Below are positions 28,585 to 37,535 of a stretch of DNA of 64,000 nt, in pieces (position 1 is the stretch's first letter; each line of letters starts with the position of its first letter). The stretch lies in assembly GCF_947502445.1 (NCBI RefSeq), contig NZ_CANMZW010000001.1, positions 434,001-498,000 of the forward strand. The letters run 5' to 3'. A program made the translations under genes and the position numbers. Below the pieces are notes generated by a model. The model did not search any database and was not told where the DNA came from. It saw only the letters and a program-made list of their open reading frames with translations. The stretch is from an uncultured Brevibacillus sp. (GTDB taxonomy: Bacteria > Bacillota > Bacilli > Brevibacillales > Brevibacillaceae).

Positions 28585-29454
28585 TTAGCCAAAGATTTGG
28601 GCGGCTATGCCAAAATAGGTTCCATTGCGATCGGGTAAGCGATTCGTATTTGCAACCATGACAGGAGGCTCTGAGACTTTCGTAAAGCCGTTCTGCTGCA
28701 AAAAGTCGAGGAAAGCCTCTTGTCCATTCGGAACATCGATGCGAATCTTTCCAATATGCCCTGCGGTTAATTGGCAAAGCAACCGCAGGGCCGTGGTGGA
28801 ATCTGGAGCCACGAGAGGACCGACGATCAGATTGACAGGTCCTTGGACTGCCATGCCATATCCTACGGTTTTACCGTTATCGTCTTTGGCAACGAGACAG
28901 GAAGCGGCCTGCTCCATCCGTGCTTGAACAAAGTGGGAGCGTCTGCTGCCTACAGCAAGTCGATCGAGCTCAATGACATCCGCAACATCTGCGACCTCTA
29001 TAGGGAGGATGACAGGATAGCTTTCGTCCTGTCCGCAGGAGCCTGCAGAGGGAGAAAAATGATCGCTCAAGCATTTGTGAATCGTCTCAGCTGTCGTAAA
29101 TCCCAAGCTTTCATACAAAGGCTTCCCGGCTGGGGTAGAAACGAGCATGATAGTCGTGTCACTGGGGACAGATGACATGCATGCCTGCATGAGCTCCCGT
29201 CCTAAACCGTACCCTCTGCATGAGTCATGTACAATCACCATCCCGAGCGTTGCCAGTTGTTCTTCATAGACGAGAATGGCTGAGCAGGAAACGAGCTGAT
29301 CCGCTTCATTTCTGTGTCCAAAAACGTTGCCAGTAGACAAAATGGTGCGAAGCTCTGCCTCATCATAGTCCCAGCCAACAGAGTCCGAGAGTGCGATCAG
29401 GGCAGGGATATCATTTTCCATTAAAGCATGTAGCCGAAACGAGGTGCGATTCAA
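28585..29454 (-). CDS. GNAT acetyltransferase, tandem-domain type
   Basis: 289-residue N-acetyltransferase. The N-terminal GNAT domain has the acetyl-CoA loop as VIVHDSCRGYGLGRELMQAC (residues 73-92). The C-terminal part (from VILPIEVADVADVIELDR) is a second acetyltransferase-like fold. TTG 29454 is the probable start: AAGGAGG lies ten bases upstream, and the codon overlaps the stop of the HIT gene (TTGA), so the two are coupled. Acceptor unknown. Confidence 0.85.
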   Translation of the reverse strand: MNRTSFRLHALMENDIPALIALSDSVGWDYDEAELRTILSTGNVFGHRNEADQLVSCSAILVYEEQLATLGMVIVHDSCRGYGLGRELMQACMSSVPSDTTIMLVSTPAGKPLYESLGFTTAETIHKCLSDHFSPSAGSCGQDESYPVILPIEVADVADVIELDRLAVGSRRSHFVQARMEQAASCLVAKDDNGKTVGYGMAVQGPVNLIVGPLVAPDSTTALRLLCQLTAGHIGKIRIDVPNGQEAFLDFLQQNGFTKVSEPPVMVANTNRLPDRNGTYFGIAAQIFG

Positions 29455-29897
29455 GTGTAACGAGCCTCCTTAAGTGCTTGGATGAGCAGGGCGCGGGTAT
29501 TGGACAAACGAGTTGCTGCCCCATGAGCCTGTAGCGGTTCACTCCATGTAAAGCCATCCCCATCGAAGCGGGGAATGACATGCATATGAAAATGGGCAAG
29601 CTCATTAAAGATGCCGCCATTTTGGCAAATGGTAATGCCTGCTGGCTTGTACACATTTTTGAGTGCTTCCGATAGGAGTGAAACTGCTTTCGTTATCTGT
29701 TCCATCATGAGTGGATCTAGGTCTGTCCATTCCTCATAATGGTGTTTCGGTAGAATGAGCGTATGTCCTTCATTAAAAGGCTCGATATCTAGCAGACAGG
29801 TGACCCACTCATTTTCATAAACGATGTGAACAGGCTGGGCAGCATGAGCTAAACAACATCCTAGACAATGAGACTGCTTCTGATAATCCTGATCCAT
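29451..29897 (-). CDS. HIT family nucleotide hydrolase
   Basis: 148 residues; hydrolyses nucleotide conjugates such as dinucleoside polyphosphates. The histidine triad appears as HFHMHVIPRF, and the upstream substrate loop as PFNEGHTLILPKHH. A Cys pair (CLGCC) near the N-terminus may bind zinc, as in several HIT proteins. ATG 29897 has GGGAGG seven bases upstream. Upstream member of a two-gene unit with the GNAT protein. Confidence 0.9.
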   Translation of the reverse strand: MDQDYQKQSHCLGCCLAHAAQPVHIVYENEWVTCLLDIEPFNEGHTLILPKHHYEEWTDLDPLMMEQITKAVSLLSEALKNVYKPAGITICQNGGIFNELAHFHMHVIPRFDGDGFTWSEPLQAHGAATRLSNTRALLIQALKEARYT

Positions 29898-29982
29898 ATC
29901 GAAACCTCCCTGTTTCCTCACTCTAGCATAGGGAATAATTGGTGGCGAGAAAAAATCATGTCAACCGCCCAATTCTCTTTTG

Positions 29983-30011
29983 TTGCTCCGGTTTCCCCCG
30001 TTTGTTATAAT
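29983..30011 (+). promoter_or_regulatory. SigA promoter of lepA
   Basis: TTGCTC at 29983-29988, a 17-base spacer, TATAAT at 30006-30011. Confidence 0.65.
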
Positions 30012-30086
30012 TACCGTTAGTGTATTTTTTGCGAGACGCAATCTGAAACGTTTGTATGGATTCGCGTGGGAGGGAACGAACAACAC

Positions 30087-31904
30087 ATGGATCGCCGTGA
30101 AAGACAAAAAAGGATTCGAAATTTTTCCATCATCGCCCACATTGACCATGGCAAGTCAACGCTGGCAGACCGGATTTTGGAATTGACCGGAGCACTGACT
30201 GCACGTGAGATGGAAGCCCAGTTTCTGGATACTATGGAGCTGGAAAAAGAGCGCGGGATTACAATTAAACTGAATGCCGTGCGTTTGAACTATAAAGCAG
30301 ATGACGGAGAGGAGTATATTCTCCACCTCATCGACACTCCTGGTCACGTCGACTTTACGTATGAAGTATCACGCAGTTTGGCTGCCTGTGAAGGAGCTAT
30401 TCTGGTTGTGGATGCGGCACAAGGGATCGAAGCGCAAACGTTGGCCAACGTTTATTTGGCGCTGGACAGCAATCTGGAGATTATCCCGGTCATCAACAAG
30501 ATCGATTTGCCGAGCGCAGAGCCTGAGCGCGTCAAGCAAGAGGTTGAGGATGTTATCGGACTGGATGCCAGTGATGCTGTACTGACCTCCGCGAAAGCAG
30601 GAATCGGAATCAAGGAAGTGCTGGAAGCGGTTGTACAAAAGGTTCCGGCACCAGAAGGCGATCCAGATGCACCGCTGCAAGCGCTTATTTTTGACTCGTA
30701 TTTTGATGCTTACCGCGGCGTTATCGCTTCCATTCGTGTCATTAATGGAACGCTGAAAAAAGGCATGAAAATCAAAATGATGGCGACCGGCAAGTCGTTT
30801 GAAGTTACCGAAATCGGTACTTCGATGCCACGCCAAACACAAGTGGAAGAATTGACAGTTGGGGATGTAGGCTATGTAGCTGCCTCGATCAAAACGGTAG
30901 GGGATACGAGTGTCGGTGATACGATCACGGATGCAAGCCGTCCTGCTGCTGAACCACTCCCGGGCTACCGCAAGATCAACCCGATGGTTTTCTGCGGACT
31001 GTATCCGATTGAGACCAATGAATACAATGACCTGCGTGATGCTTTGGAAAAGCTGCAGTTAAACGATGCTTCGTTGCAGTTTGAACCGGAGACGTCCCAA
31101 GCACTTGGGTTTGGTTTCCGTTGCGGTTTCCTAGGGCTGCTCCATATGGAGATTATCCAGGAACGCATTGAACGTGAATTTGACATTAGTCTAATCACAA
31201 CCGCACCAAGTGTTATTTACCGCATCACCAGAACAAATGGCGAGGTTATCGAAATTGACAACCCGTCGAAAATGCCAGATGCACAGAAGATCGAAATGGT
31301 TGAGGAGCCCTATGTGACCGCTACTGTAATGGTGCCGAAAGAGTATGTGGGCGACGTGATGCAGCTGTGCCAGGGCAAACGTGGCGATTTCCTTGATATG
31401 CAGTACCTTGGTGAAAATCGTGTGCAGCTGAAGTATGATATGCCATTGTCCGAGATTGTCTATGACTTCTTTGATTTATTGAAGTCTGGCACAAAAGGGT
31501 ATGCATCTTTTGACTACGAGTTGGCTGGTTACAAGGCATCCAAACTGGTGAAAATGGATATTCTCTTAAACAGCGAAGTAGTAGACGCCCTGTCCTTCAT
31601 CGTTCACAAAGATACAGCTTATGCGCGTGGCAAGGTCATTTGCGAAAAGCTGAAGGAACTGATTCCTCGTCAGCAATTCGAAGTGCCAATCCAGGCAACG
31701 ATTGGGCAAAAGGTTGTCGCTCGTGAAACGATCAGCGCTCTGCGTAAAAACGTACTTGCTAAGTGTTACGGTGGGGATATCTCACGTAAACGCAAGCTGC
31801 TTGAAAAGCAAAAAGAAGGTAAGAAGCGCATGAAGTCCGTTGGTTCCGTAGAGGTACCACAAGAAGCATTTATGGCTGTATTGCGTATGGATGATAAGAA
31901 GTAA
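30087..31904 (+). CDS. lepA: Elongation factor 4 (LepA)
   Basis: Ribosome-bound GTPase that back-translocates or helps ribosome assembly under stress; 605 residues. G1 [10 protein letters not shown]2 in RGITIKLN, G3 DTPGHVDF, G4 NKIDLP are all intact. Domains II, III and V follow, then the LepA-specific C-terminal domain ending in [28 protein letters not shown] 30087 was chosen because GGGAGGG lies inside the longer upstream frame. In Bacillus, lepA follows yqxA; here dpp, btu and other genes separate them. Confidence 0.97.
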   Translation: MDRRERQKRIRNFSIIAHIDHGKSTLADRILELTGALTAREMEAQFLDTMELEKERGITIKLNAVRLNYKADDGEEYILHLIDTPGHVDFTYEVSRSLAACEGAILVVDAAQGIEAQTLANVYLALDSNLEIIPVINKIDLPSAEPERVKQEVEDVIGLDASDAVLTSAKAGIGIKEVLEAVVQKVPAPEGDPDAPLQALIFDSYFDAYRGVIASIRVINGTLKKGMKIKMMATGKSFEVTEIGTSMPRQTQVEELTVGDVGYVAASIKTVGDTSVGDTITDASRPAAEPLPGYRKINPMVFCGLYPIETNEYNDLRDALEKLQLNDASLQFEPETSQALGFGFRCGFLGLLHMEIIQERIEREFDISLITTAPSVIYRITRTNGEVIEIDNPSKMPDAQKIEMVEEPYVTATVMVPKEYVGDVMQLCQGKRGDFLDMQYLGENRVQLKYDMPLSEIVYDFFDLLKSGTKGYASFDYELAGYKASKLVKMDILLNSEVVDALSFIVHKDTAYARGKVICEKLKELIPRQQFEVPIQATIGQKVVARETISALRKNVLAKCYGGDISRKRKLLEKQKEGKKRMKSVGSVEVPQEAFMAVLRMDDKK

Positions 31905-31919
31905 TAAATCTAACGAACG

Positions 31920-31959
31920 CTCCCTCACCCGATTGGTAAAATGGTGGGGGAGTTTTTTC
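31920..31959 (+). terminator. Terminator after lepA
   Basis: CTCCCTCACC and GGTGGGGGAG arms with one wobble pair, then six T. The mobile remnants begin directly behind it, so it may mark the old integration site. Confidence 0.85.
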
Positions 31960-32570
31960 ATTTTGTTGGTCAAATGAGAAAAGGTTTCGAGCGTAATTCC
32001 TGATCGACTATGGCCTAATCGAGCTTGGATGTCTTTAATAGGGGCGCCTTGATCAAGCAGCAATGTTGCGTGGGTATGTCGGAGTGAGTGGAAATGAAGG
32101 GCTATGCCTAGCTTTTCCCGTATGTTCCGTCCTGTACAACGATGCTGTTTTAGGAATACCGAATACCCATTCTTTATTGACATTAACCATGATTTTATCA
32201 ACGATTATTGTACCTTCGAATAAATCGACACAATCCCAAGTGAGGGCGCAAACTTCACTTACTCTCATACCGGTATTGAGTCAATGTATTTGCTGGTTCA
32301 AGGAAAAGTGAAATCTTCTTTATGGACGACAAGGGCAGGATTTGTAAATCTGCTTCGGTCGTTTTTTTGTTTTCTTTTTTTGGTAATTTAACGTACGGCA
32401 TAGGGTTTTCATTGATCAGATTGTATGGGTAAACAGCTTGTTTTAGAGAGTGTTGCAATACTGTGTGAAATATCGTTAAAGTTGTTCGGGAATATCTCTC
32501 CCTATATTTGTCGTTAATGAATGTTTGGAGTAACTCAGGACTGAGTGATTTAAGTTTGATAAATTCCCCG
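31960..32570 (-). pseudogene. Phage-type tyrosine integrase remnant
   Basis: Read from 32570 leftwards, the core-binding domain (LKSLSPELLQTFINDKYRER, then PMPYVKLPKKENKKT), the first catalytic Arg block (MRVSEVCALTWDCVD), and the C-terminal catalytic block (FHSLRHTHATLLLDQG, RLGHSRSGITLETFSHLT) appear in three different frames, so at least two frameshifts exist, one near 32150 and one near 32265. The N-terminus is missing. The nucleophile Tyr of the usual YSH motif is Phe (ETFSHL). The gene is dead; it presumably brought in part of the DNA to its right. Confidence 0.85.
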
Positions 32571-33379
32571 AAGAAAAGTTTGATATCTCACAACTTTATG
32601 AGTACCGCGATACAAACATAAGTTGCAAAAGTTGCTCAGGTTTGGAGTCTTGCTCCAATTTCTTTGCTGGTCATCGAATGACAGTGGTCGAAGAGAAAGG
32701 ATTTCGCCCACATCTAACCTACTCACCTTGCGATTATCAAAAGAGTCACGAGTACCAACGAAAGACAAAATCGCTGATCAAAAGCCAATTCGTACCTGAG
32801 CACATCCTGAATTCCACTTTTGAGACGATGGAAAAGGACGTTTATCGGATCGAAGCAATAAAAGCAGCTATCACTTTTTGCCTCAACTTTGAACGGGGAA
32901 AAACAACGAGAGGTCTTTACCTCTTTGGACAATTCGGAGTAGGGAAGAGCGCCATTGGTGGAGCCATGGCTCAGGAACTAGCAAAACGCGGCGTAGATGT
33001 CTTAATGATCTACGTTCCAGACTTCCTCATGGAGATTAAAGGGTCAATTGAAACAGGAGGCATGGAGCAAAAGCTGGAGGCCCTGAAAACTGTTTCTGTA
33101 TTGATTCTGGACGATATGGGAGCGGAGGCAATTACTGCTTGAACCCGGGACGAAGTGCTTGGTCCTATTCTTCAAAGTCGGATGGAGAAGCTGCCAACAA
33201 TTTATACGTCAAATCTTACTCTAAGCGAACTGACAGATCATTTGGCAAACGCCAAAAACGAACGGCAACCAAACTACCGTAACTCAGCTCGAGTTATGGA
33301 GCGGATCGAACCGTTCGTAGGCTTCTGCGAGGTTAAGGGACGGAATCGACGGCGGGATCAGAAGCAAGCCTCGGAATGA
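32567..33379 (+). pseudogene. dnaI: Second copy of helicase loader DnaI, broken
   Basis: Primosomal helicase-loader family. One frame runs from the zinc region (CKSCSGLESCSNFFAG) through Walker A LFGQFGVGKSAIG and Walker B VSVLILDDMGAEAI, then meets TGA at 33140-33142 where the family has Trp (WxRDEVL), and resumes with TRDEVLGPILQSRMEKLPTIYTSNL to the natural end (residues MERIEPFVGF). The 5' end is cut at the integrase junction, removing the DnaB-binding N-terminal domain. The host should have its intact dnaI elsewhere. Confidence 0.85.
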
Positions 33380-33500
33380 TAAACCGTATGTCAAAATCTG
33401 ATGTCAGAGTGCGGGGTTCACGAAAATGCAGTATAGCAGGAGCAAGATAACTGATAATCCACCAGCTAAACTGCGCTTATTTCCTTTTTGATTAGTCAAA

Positions 33501-33689
33501 TTATTTACCATTCATGCGAGATAAAACTTCATTGTACAACTTAGATTGATATTCAATTGTATAGTTAATATCCGTCGATTCTAGATTTTCGCTAACAATT
33601 CGAAACTCATTCAGAAGTTCCCAGTTGCTCAATTCTTTCAAGTCTTTAATTTCAGCATAGCTTTCATAGCTTTCAATTTGATCACCCAT
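33501..33689 (-). CDS. Small hypothetical protein
   Basis: 62-residue acidic, helical protein (MGDQIESYESYAEIKDLKE... ending LYNEVLSRMNGK). ATG 33689 has GGAG eight bases upstream; the longer upstream frame lacks such a site. No family recognised. AT-rich like its neighbours in the mobile region. Confidence 0.5.
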   Translation of the reverse strand: MGDQIESYESYAEIKDLKELSNWELLNEFRIVSENLESTDINYTIEYQSKLYNEVLSRMNGK

Positions 33690-33874
33690 TTCAATTTCTC
33701 CTTTAGAATAAATGTCATTACAAAGCAGGTACCTTTCATTAGTTTCCTTGTTGTCCATTTCTTTAAGGTATGTAAAATAACGATCTATGTAAAGGCGATA
33801 GTACTGAAAAAATAAAATGGGTATAAAAACGTGCGTTTCGGTGATTTACAAAATGTGTATTGTGAGAAGTAGAT

Positions 33875-34321
33875 TTAGTGGAACCACATTGCCGTGTTAG
33901 GGGGGCAAACGGGCATATTTCCGGCGGCAACCATATTAAAATTGAGCATGAAGTTAGTTCCTTCTCTGTTTGTTACCACTTCATCAACCCAAAAGATTGG
34001 CTGGATCGCAATTGAATTGTCATCATTTAGCACTGAAGCACTACTATCATCTACTGTCCCCCAATGCCAGCCAAAAGCGCGAATATACTGCTCGCCAAGT
34101 AGTACACCGAGTGCGATACAGTCGTCATTTTCAAGTGTTTGTTTGTTAGATTTCAGTTCGCGTACCCACTCAGTGATTACTTTGACAATATCATTGGGCT
34201 GATCGTCCAACTTTACTTGCAGAAGCTTTGCGGCATGCTGCTGAAATTTAACAATTTCCTGTAGGGTTTCAGTATCGAGTTTTCCTATTTTGGCAGGTTC
34301 GATTCCAGTGATTTCTCTCAT
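33875..34321 (-). CDS. Hypothetical protein, DUF3806-like
   Basis: 148 residues, cytoplasmic. An N-terminal helical half (KLDTETLQEIVKFQQHAAKLL) precedes a conserved-looking core DDCIALGVLLGEQYIRAFGWHWG that resembles DUF3806 proteins, a group often found as small accessory or immunity-like proteins. ATG 34321 has GAGG eight bases upstream. No toxin gene is next to it. The family call is tentative. Confidence 0.55.
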   Translation of the reverse strand: MREITGIEPAKIGKLDTETLQEIVKFQQHAAKLLQVKLDDQPNDIVKVITEWVRELKSNKQTLENDDCIALGVLLGEQYIRAFGWHWGTVDDSSASVLNDDNSIAIQPIFWVDEVVTNREGTNFMLNFNMVAAGNMPVCPPNTAMWFH

Positions 34322-34418
34322 GTGGGTCACCTCACTCTATTTTTTATTTAGGGAAAAGTCAGTTAATCACTAGCCTTTGAATTATTTTACAACAAACTTT
34401 TCGTAGTTTACACAATAG

Positions 34419-34703
34419 TTATTTTGTTGAAAATCTTTTCTTATAAAAAACATAGGCAGCCATTAAAAGAGGGAATGTTACACATCCGTACCATAACAAG
34501 GTTTCATACGAGTTACTAGACCAATAGGCTACTGAAAATCCTGAACCTGGATTCTCAGTTAATTCCTTTTGCATAATTTGAAAAAGTTCTTGATACTGTT
34601 GATTCTGTTCATACAAGTCCCACGTATAGTAGGCCCATAAGAAAAGAAAGTGCATGACAAATGAAAATCCAAAGGCTTTAAGTAAAGTAATCAAAAAAAT
34701 CAC
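34419..34703 (-). CDS. Small membrane protein, two helices
   Basis: 94 residues. The first helix FGFSFVMHFLFLWAYYTW and the second YGCVTFPLLMAAYVFY flank an extracytoplasmic or cytoplasmic loop of about 45 residues rich in Gln and Ser. GCAGGTGA precedes the start. One of three short membrane-protein genes in a row on this strand; family unknown. Confidence 0.5.
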   Translation of the reverse strand: MIFLITLLKAFGFSFVMHFLFLWAYYTWDLYEQNQQYQELFQIMQKELTENPGSGFSVAYWSSNSYETLLWYGCVTFPLLMAAYVFYKKRFSTK

Positions 34704-34786
34704 CTGCGATGTCAGTTTTAAAGAATTGTATCACATAAGTAAAATAATTGGTGTTATTTAACAAAATAGTAATTGAATACCTAATC

Positions 34787-35011
34787 TCAGTTGAGAGTAG
34801 TGTTTGTGGACAGAATAAAATTTATGACCCCTATGGTGACCAGTATAAGGATTTGGATGCAAAAAGAGGCAGCAGCGAAATATAAAGCTGTTCGTCCAAC
34901 ACTCTTTACTTGCTGATTTTGGTTAAACAAGGAAACGATCCAAACGATCAGTCCGATTGGAAAGAAAATAAAGCTAAAGAAATAAACAATTCCTTTTTCA
35001 AATTTTTTCAT
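34787..35011 (-). CDS. Small membrane protein, two helices
   Basis: 74 residues from ATG 35011 (GTGGTGA eight bases upstream). Two hydrophobic helices (YFFSFIFFPIGLIVWIVSLF and FCIQILILVTIGVINFIL) separated by the polar turn NQNQQVKSVGRTA. Resembles small integral membrane proteins common in Bacillales; no assignment. Confidence 0.5.
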   Translation of the reverse strand: MKKFEKGIVYFFSFIFFPIGLIVWIVSLFNQNQQVKSVGRTALYFAAASFCIQILILVTIGVINFILSTNTTLN

Positions 35012-35085
35012 GGGATATTCACCACTTAGGTTTTTGATCATTTTACAACATTTGGATTTAATTAACAAATCGGTCATTCAATAAA

Positions 35086-35265
35086 CTAGCGGTCACTTAA
35101 AAGGGTGATTATGATCGTCACTACAATGCTCAACACTAATGATGCAACTAGATCCTGATTCCGTGTTGTATGAGCGAATATGCTCCATTTTCGACCTAAG
35201 AAGCTAAAAAATCTAGCTATTAGAAACATTGGAATGAACAAAGTAACAGCCAAACCAAGCATCAT
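35086..35265 (-). CDS. Short membrane protein, 59 residues
   Basis: Begins MMLGLAVTLFIPMFLIARFF and ends in LVASLVLSIVVTIIITLLSDR, giving two membrane helices around a short basic loop (GRKWSIFAHTTRNQD). GAGGTGAG directly precedes the two consecutive ATG codons, which supports translation. Third gene of the membrane-protein series. Confidence 0.5.
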   Translation of the reverse strand: MMLGLAVTLFIPMFLIARFFSFLGRKWSIFAHTTRNQDLVASLVLSIVVTIIITLLSDR

Positions 35266-35482
35266 CTCACCTCAAGGAAGAAAAAGTAATTTAGTTCCAA
35301 TTTTCTCAAAGAATCATCATTTACACAACACACGATTTGATTAATTGAAAGTCACCTTTTTAAAGTGTGGCATCAACAAAGGTTATCTGTGTCCTATAAT
35401 GAGCTCTTATAAGGGGGACATGGCATTTCCGCTTGAATAATCTAAAAGTATTAATTCTTCAAAGTGGGGTGCCAGTAATTAC

Positions 35483-35899
35483 ATGTTTACGTACATTAAA
35501 AAACGAATCGGATCAGGAAAACATCGAATTGTTTATGATATTGGAAAGGGCCGTGTTTTAAAGGTTTCCAGGTCAAAGCGTGGTAGGCGAAGCAACAAAA
35601 AGGAAGTGTCTGTCTACTACTCATCACCTTATTCGGTGAGAAAGCATCTTGGGAGAATCAAAAAATTTCATCGAAACTATTTCTGGATAAAAATGGTGAA
35701 ATATAGGCGGAGATTTCCTCGTTCAAAGAAATATAGGAGAAAACTGAAGAAGTTGATAGCTTATTTTAGGAAGCGTGGAATTATGCCTGATGATGTATTA
35801 ACTCGTAAGGGCAAACCAAAGCTCCGTAATTTACGGGTAAAGCGAAAAGGAAAGATCGTTTTCATTGATTATGCGAATTTTCGATTGAAGCGAAAGTAG
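35483..35899 (+). CDS. Very basic kinase-like mini-protein
   Basis: 138 residues with Lys/Arg throughout, so strongly basic. The N-terminus IGSGKHRIVYDIGKGRVLKV looks like a kinase glycine loop followed by the VLK lysine, NKKEVSVYY could supply the helix-C Glu, and the C-terminal KGKIVFIDYANFR resembles the beta strands after the catalytic loop. The HxD loop itself is absent, and the protein is half the size of a kinase. I read it as a degenerate kinase-fold protein, known in small form in Bacillales. It may bind nucleic acid or membranes because of its charge. Confidence 0.55.
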   Translation: MFTYIKKRIGSGKHRIVYDIGKGRVLKVSRSKRGRRSNKKEVSVYYSSPYSVRKHLGRIKKFHRNYFWIKMVKYRRRFPRSKKYRRKLKKLIAYFRKRGIMPDDVLTRKGKPKLRNLRVKRKGKIVFIDYANFRLKRK

Positions 35900-35948
35900 C
35901 TTCTCTGATGATTTAACTTAACATTACTTGTGATAAGGGGGAGAGATC

Positions 35949-36149
35949 ATGCTCACCATTTACCGAATCGATGTTGAAAACCTGAAGATCGAGGAGGTCG
36001 GGACAGTAACGGATGAAGAGGCAGACAGCAACATATTCGATGCCCTGAATTATTACCTGTGGTGGAACGAAATCTCCCCATATTTCGAATACGAAGATTT
36101 AGCTGTAAAGATTAACAATGGTACCAAGTATGACGATGGTGGCTTTTAG
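35949..36149 (+). CDS. Small acidic hypothetical protein
   Basis: 66 residues (MLTIYRIDVENLKIEEVG..., ending KYDDGGF), rich in Asp/Glu and aromatic residues (YYLWWNEISPYFEYED). AAGGGGGAGAG precedes ATG 35949, a good site. Phage-like size and setting; no function assigned. Confidence 0.5.
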   Translation: MLTIYRIDVENLKIEEVGTVTDEEADSNIFDALNYYLWWNEISPYFEYEDLAVKINNGTKYDDGGF

Positions 36150-36182
36150 AAGGAAAGCACTTTATCCTCAGGACAAGAACTA

Positions 36183-36336
36183 ATGGAGTATAAAAACGAC
36201 ACCCGAAATTCGGGACTGGTTTAAAAGCAGGCTTCTCAATTACATCTCTGGTCATCAGCAGTTGGAGACCGCAAGGCAAGCTCTTGCGGGAAATCGAAGA
36301 CAGCAAACGGCAAATGTCGTTTTCATGAAAGGGTAG
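36183..36336 (+). pseudogene. Phage-like fragment without start codon
   Basis: An open frame of about 50 codons beginning after TAA with IKTTPEIRDWFKSRLLNYI and ending FMKG. It has no usable start codon and reads like the tail of a phage-type protein. Low certainty. Confidence 0.3.
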
Positions 36337-36342
36337 GTTATC

Positions 36343-36453
36343 GTGAATTGTACATTTTGTGATGAGAAGATCGTTCAATTAAAACACCACCATTTCAAAT
36401 ATATGGAAATGGTAGCGCATATCTCAGATGGTGGTTATCAATTGTTTTGTTAA
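36343..36453 (+). CDS. 36-residue CxxC peptide
   Basis: GTG 36343 with AGGGTAGG five bases upstream; it encodes MNCTFCDEKIVQLKHHHFKY... ending YQLFC. One CxxC plus a His triplet suggest metal binding. It could be a small phage gene or a remnant. Confidence 0.35.
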   Translation: MNCTFCDEKIVQLKHHHFKYMEMVAHISDGGYQLFC

Positions 36454-36473
36454 CACAATGTGTAGAGAGATAA

Positions 36474-36704
36474 CTATGGTCTTTCTAAAGGTTTTGTTGG
36501 TCTAGTAGAACAATGATGACAATTCATGTCTGAGCATTTTCCTTGCTTCCACTCATTACAACTTGGGCAAAAATCAGCATCATATTTGTCGTAATAAACA
36601 AGGTTCTTTCTACAAGCTGAACACATTTGTTTTAAAATGCAACCACCAATTTTTATGCCATTGATGCCGACTCTTCTTTTGTTCCTATTCTCATATATTT
36701 TCAT
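36474..36704 (-). CDS. Small cysteine-rich zinc-binding protein
   Basis: 76 residues from ATG 36704 (GAGGTGATCGA upstream). The second half has CSACRKNL, CPSCNEWKQGKC and CHHC, that is several CxxC pairs forming a treble-clef or zinc-ribbon-like unit. The N-terminus is basic (KIYENRNKRRVG). Phage-like; function unknown. Confidence 0.5.
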   Translation of the reverse strand: MKIYENRNKRRVGINGIKIGGCILKQMCSACRKNLVYYDKYDADFCPSCNEWKQGKCSDMNCHHCSTRPTKPLERP

Positions 36705-36779
36705 TCGATCACCTCGAGTAAAAATGAAAATATCTATCAACTTAATTTTATGCTTTTGGCAACGCATAGGAAAGAAAAC

Positions 36780-37190
36780 TCATTTAACCTTTGTAATCTC
36801 CATTTTCGCCCCAACTTCAGGCGATGGCACCAGTTGTATTAACAAACCAAGGACATGTCGTAATGTTATCGAATCCCCTGCCTCAAGGGTCAACTGGGCA
36901 CTACCTTTTACATGACTTGGATCCGTAAGAGGGGTGGAGGAGGAATCCTGAAACTCTCCATTAACGGTGATCGCCATCATGGAATTCTGTCCGGCTAAAT
37001 AATTTCATTCGAAGGTAATCAGATAATCACCAGCTTCGTTAACTGTTATGACTGGTGATCCTTCTGAGTGTGTCGCGCCATGTAATGATTCGTTTTTATT
37101 AAATGGTACGTCATGCCCCAATAGAATCATCCAGTCTAAGGACGTAGCCTCATGAGATACTCTTGCAACCTGAAATTCGCTATTCTCGAC
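36780..37190 (-). pseudogene. C-terminal domain of BclA-like exosporium protein, broken
   Basis: Minus-strand frame from about 37190: VENSEFQVARVSHE, WMILLGHDVPFNKNES, SPVITVNEAGDYLITFE, then TGA at 37005-37007, then NYLAGQNSMMAITVNGEF, LTLEAGDSITLRHVLG and KMEITKVK. This is the jelly-roll C-terminal domain (TNF/C1q-like) found on collagen-like spore surface proteins. The collagen-like repeats and anchor are missing, cut where the intron-like fragment begins. Not functional. Confidence 0.65.
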
Positions 37191-37210
37191 TTATCCCCTT
37201 CTCTATTTGA

Positions 37211-37258
37211 GGGTTTTCTTTCGAGCCTACACCGTGCGGGCGACTTTCATCGCACACG
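37211..37258 (-). repeat. Group II intron-like fragment, copy 1 (inverted)
   Basis: Read on the minus strand, this contains CCGTGTGCGATGAAAGTCG and the matching CGCACGGTG, the hairpin that stands shortly before the reverse-transcriptase gene in many bacterial group II introns. About 36 bases are the exact reverse complement of 39709-39744. No reverse transcriptase is present. Confidence 0.55.
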
Positions 37259-37384
37259 GGGTTCTATCAACGGAAAAAAAGGATATTTACAACGGGCATT
37301 TTTAACGTACAACCCATGTGCATTGATTTACAGTTTTTGTTTTCGACAAAACATACGATGTAATAAGCGTATACAACGATATTT

Positions 37385-37492
37385 TTAAACAAGACGGAAA
37401 TTAAGATAAAGGAATTTATCGCAGGGCATAAACAAGAACAACGCACTTAGAACAAGTAGAGGGAATATGATCAAAGTTAGGTTTTTCTTCAT
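37385..37492 (-). CDS. 35-residue hydrophobic peptide
   Basis: ATG 37492 with AAAGGAG nine bases upstream encodes MKKNLTLIIFPLLVLSALFL and a short polar end. A single membrane helix with a Lys start. It could be a small membrane peptide or a decayed signal-peptide gene. Confidence 0.35.
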   Translation of the reverse strand: MKKNLTLIIFPLLVLSALFLFMPCDKFLYLNFRLV

Positions 37493-37535
37493 TAGATCTT
37501 TCTCCTTTTGGGCGTTTTAAGCGGGTAACAACACA

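Noticed and set aside
33875..35265. A toxin-antitoxin or named defence system
   Set aside because: No toxin fold, nuclease, helicase or other defence motif could be recognised in these small proteins; only location and size hint at it.
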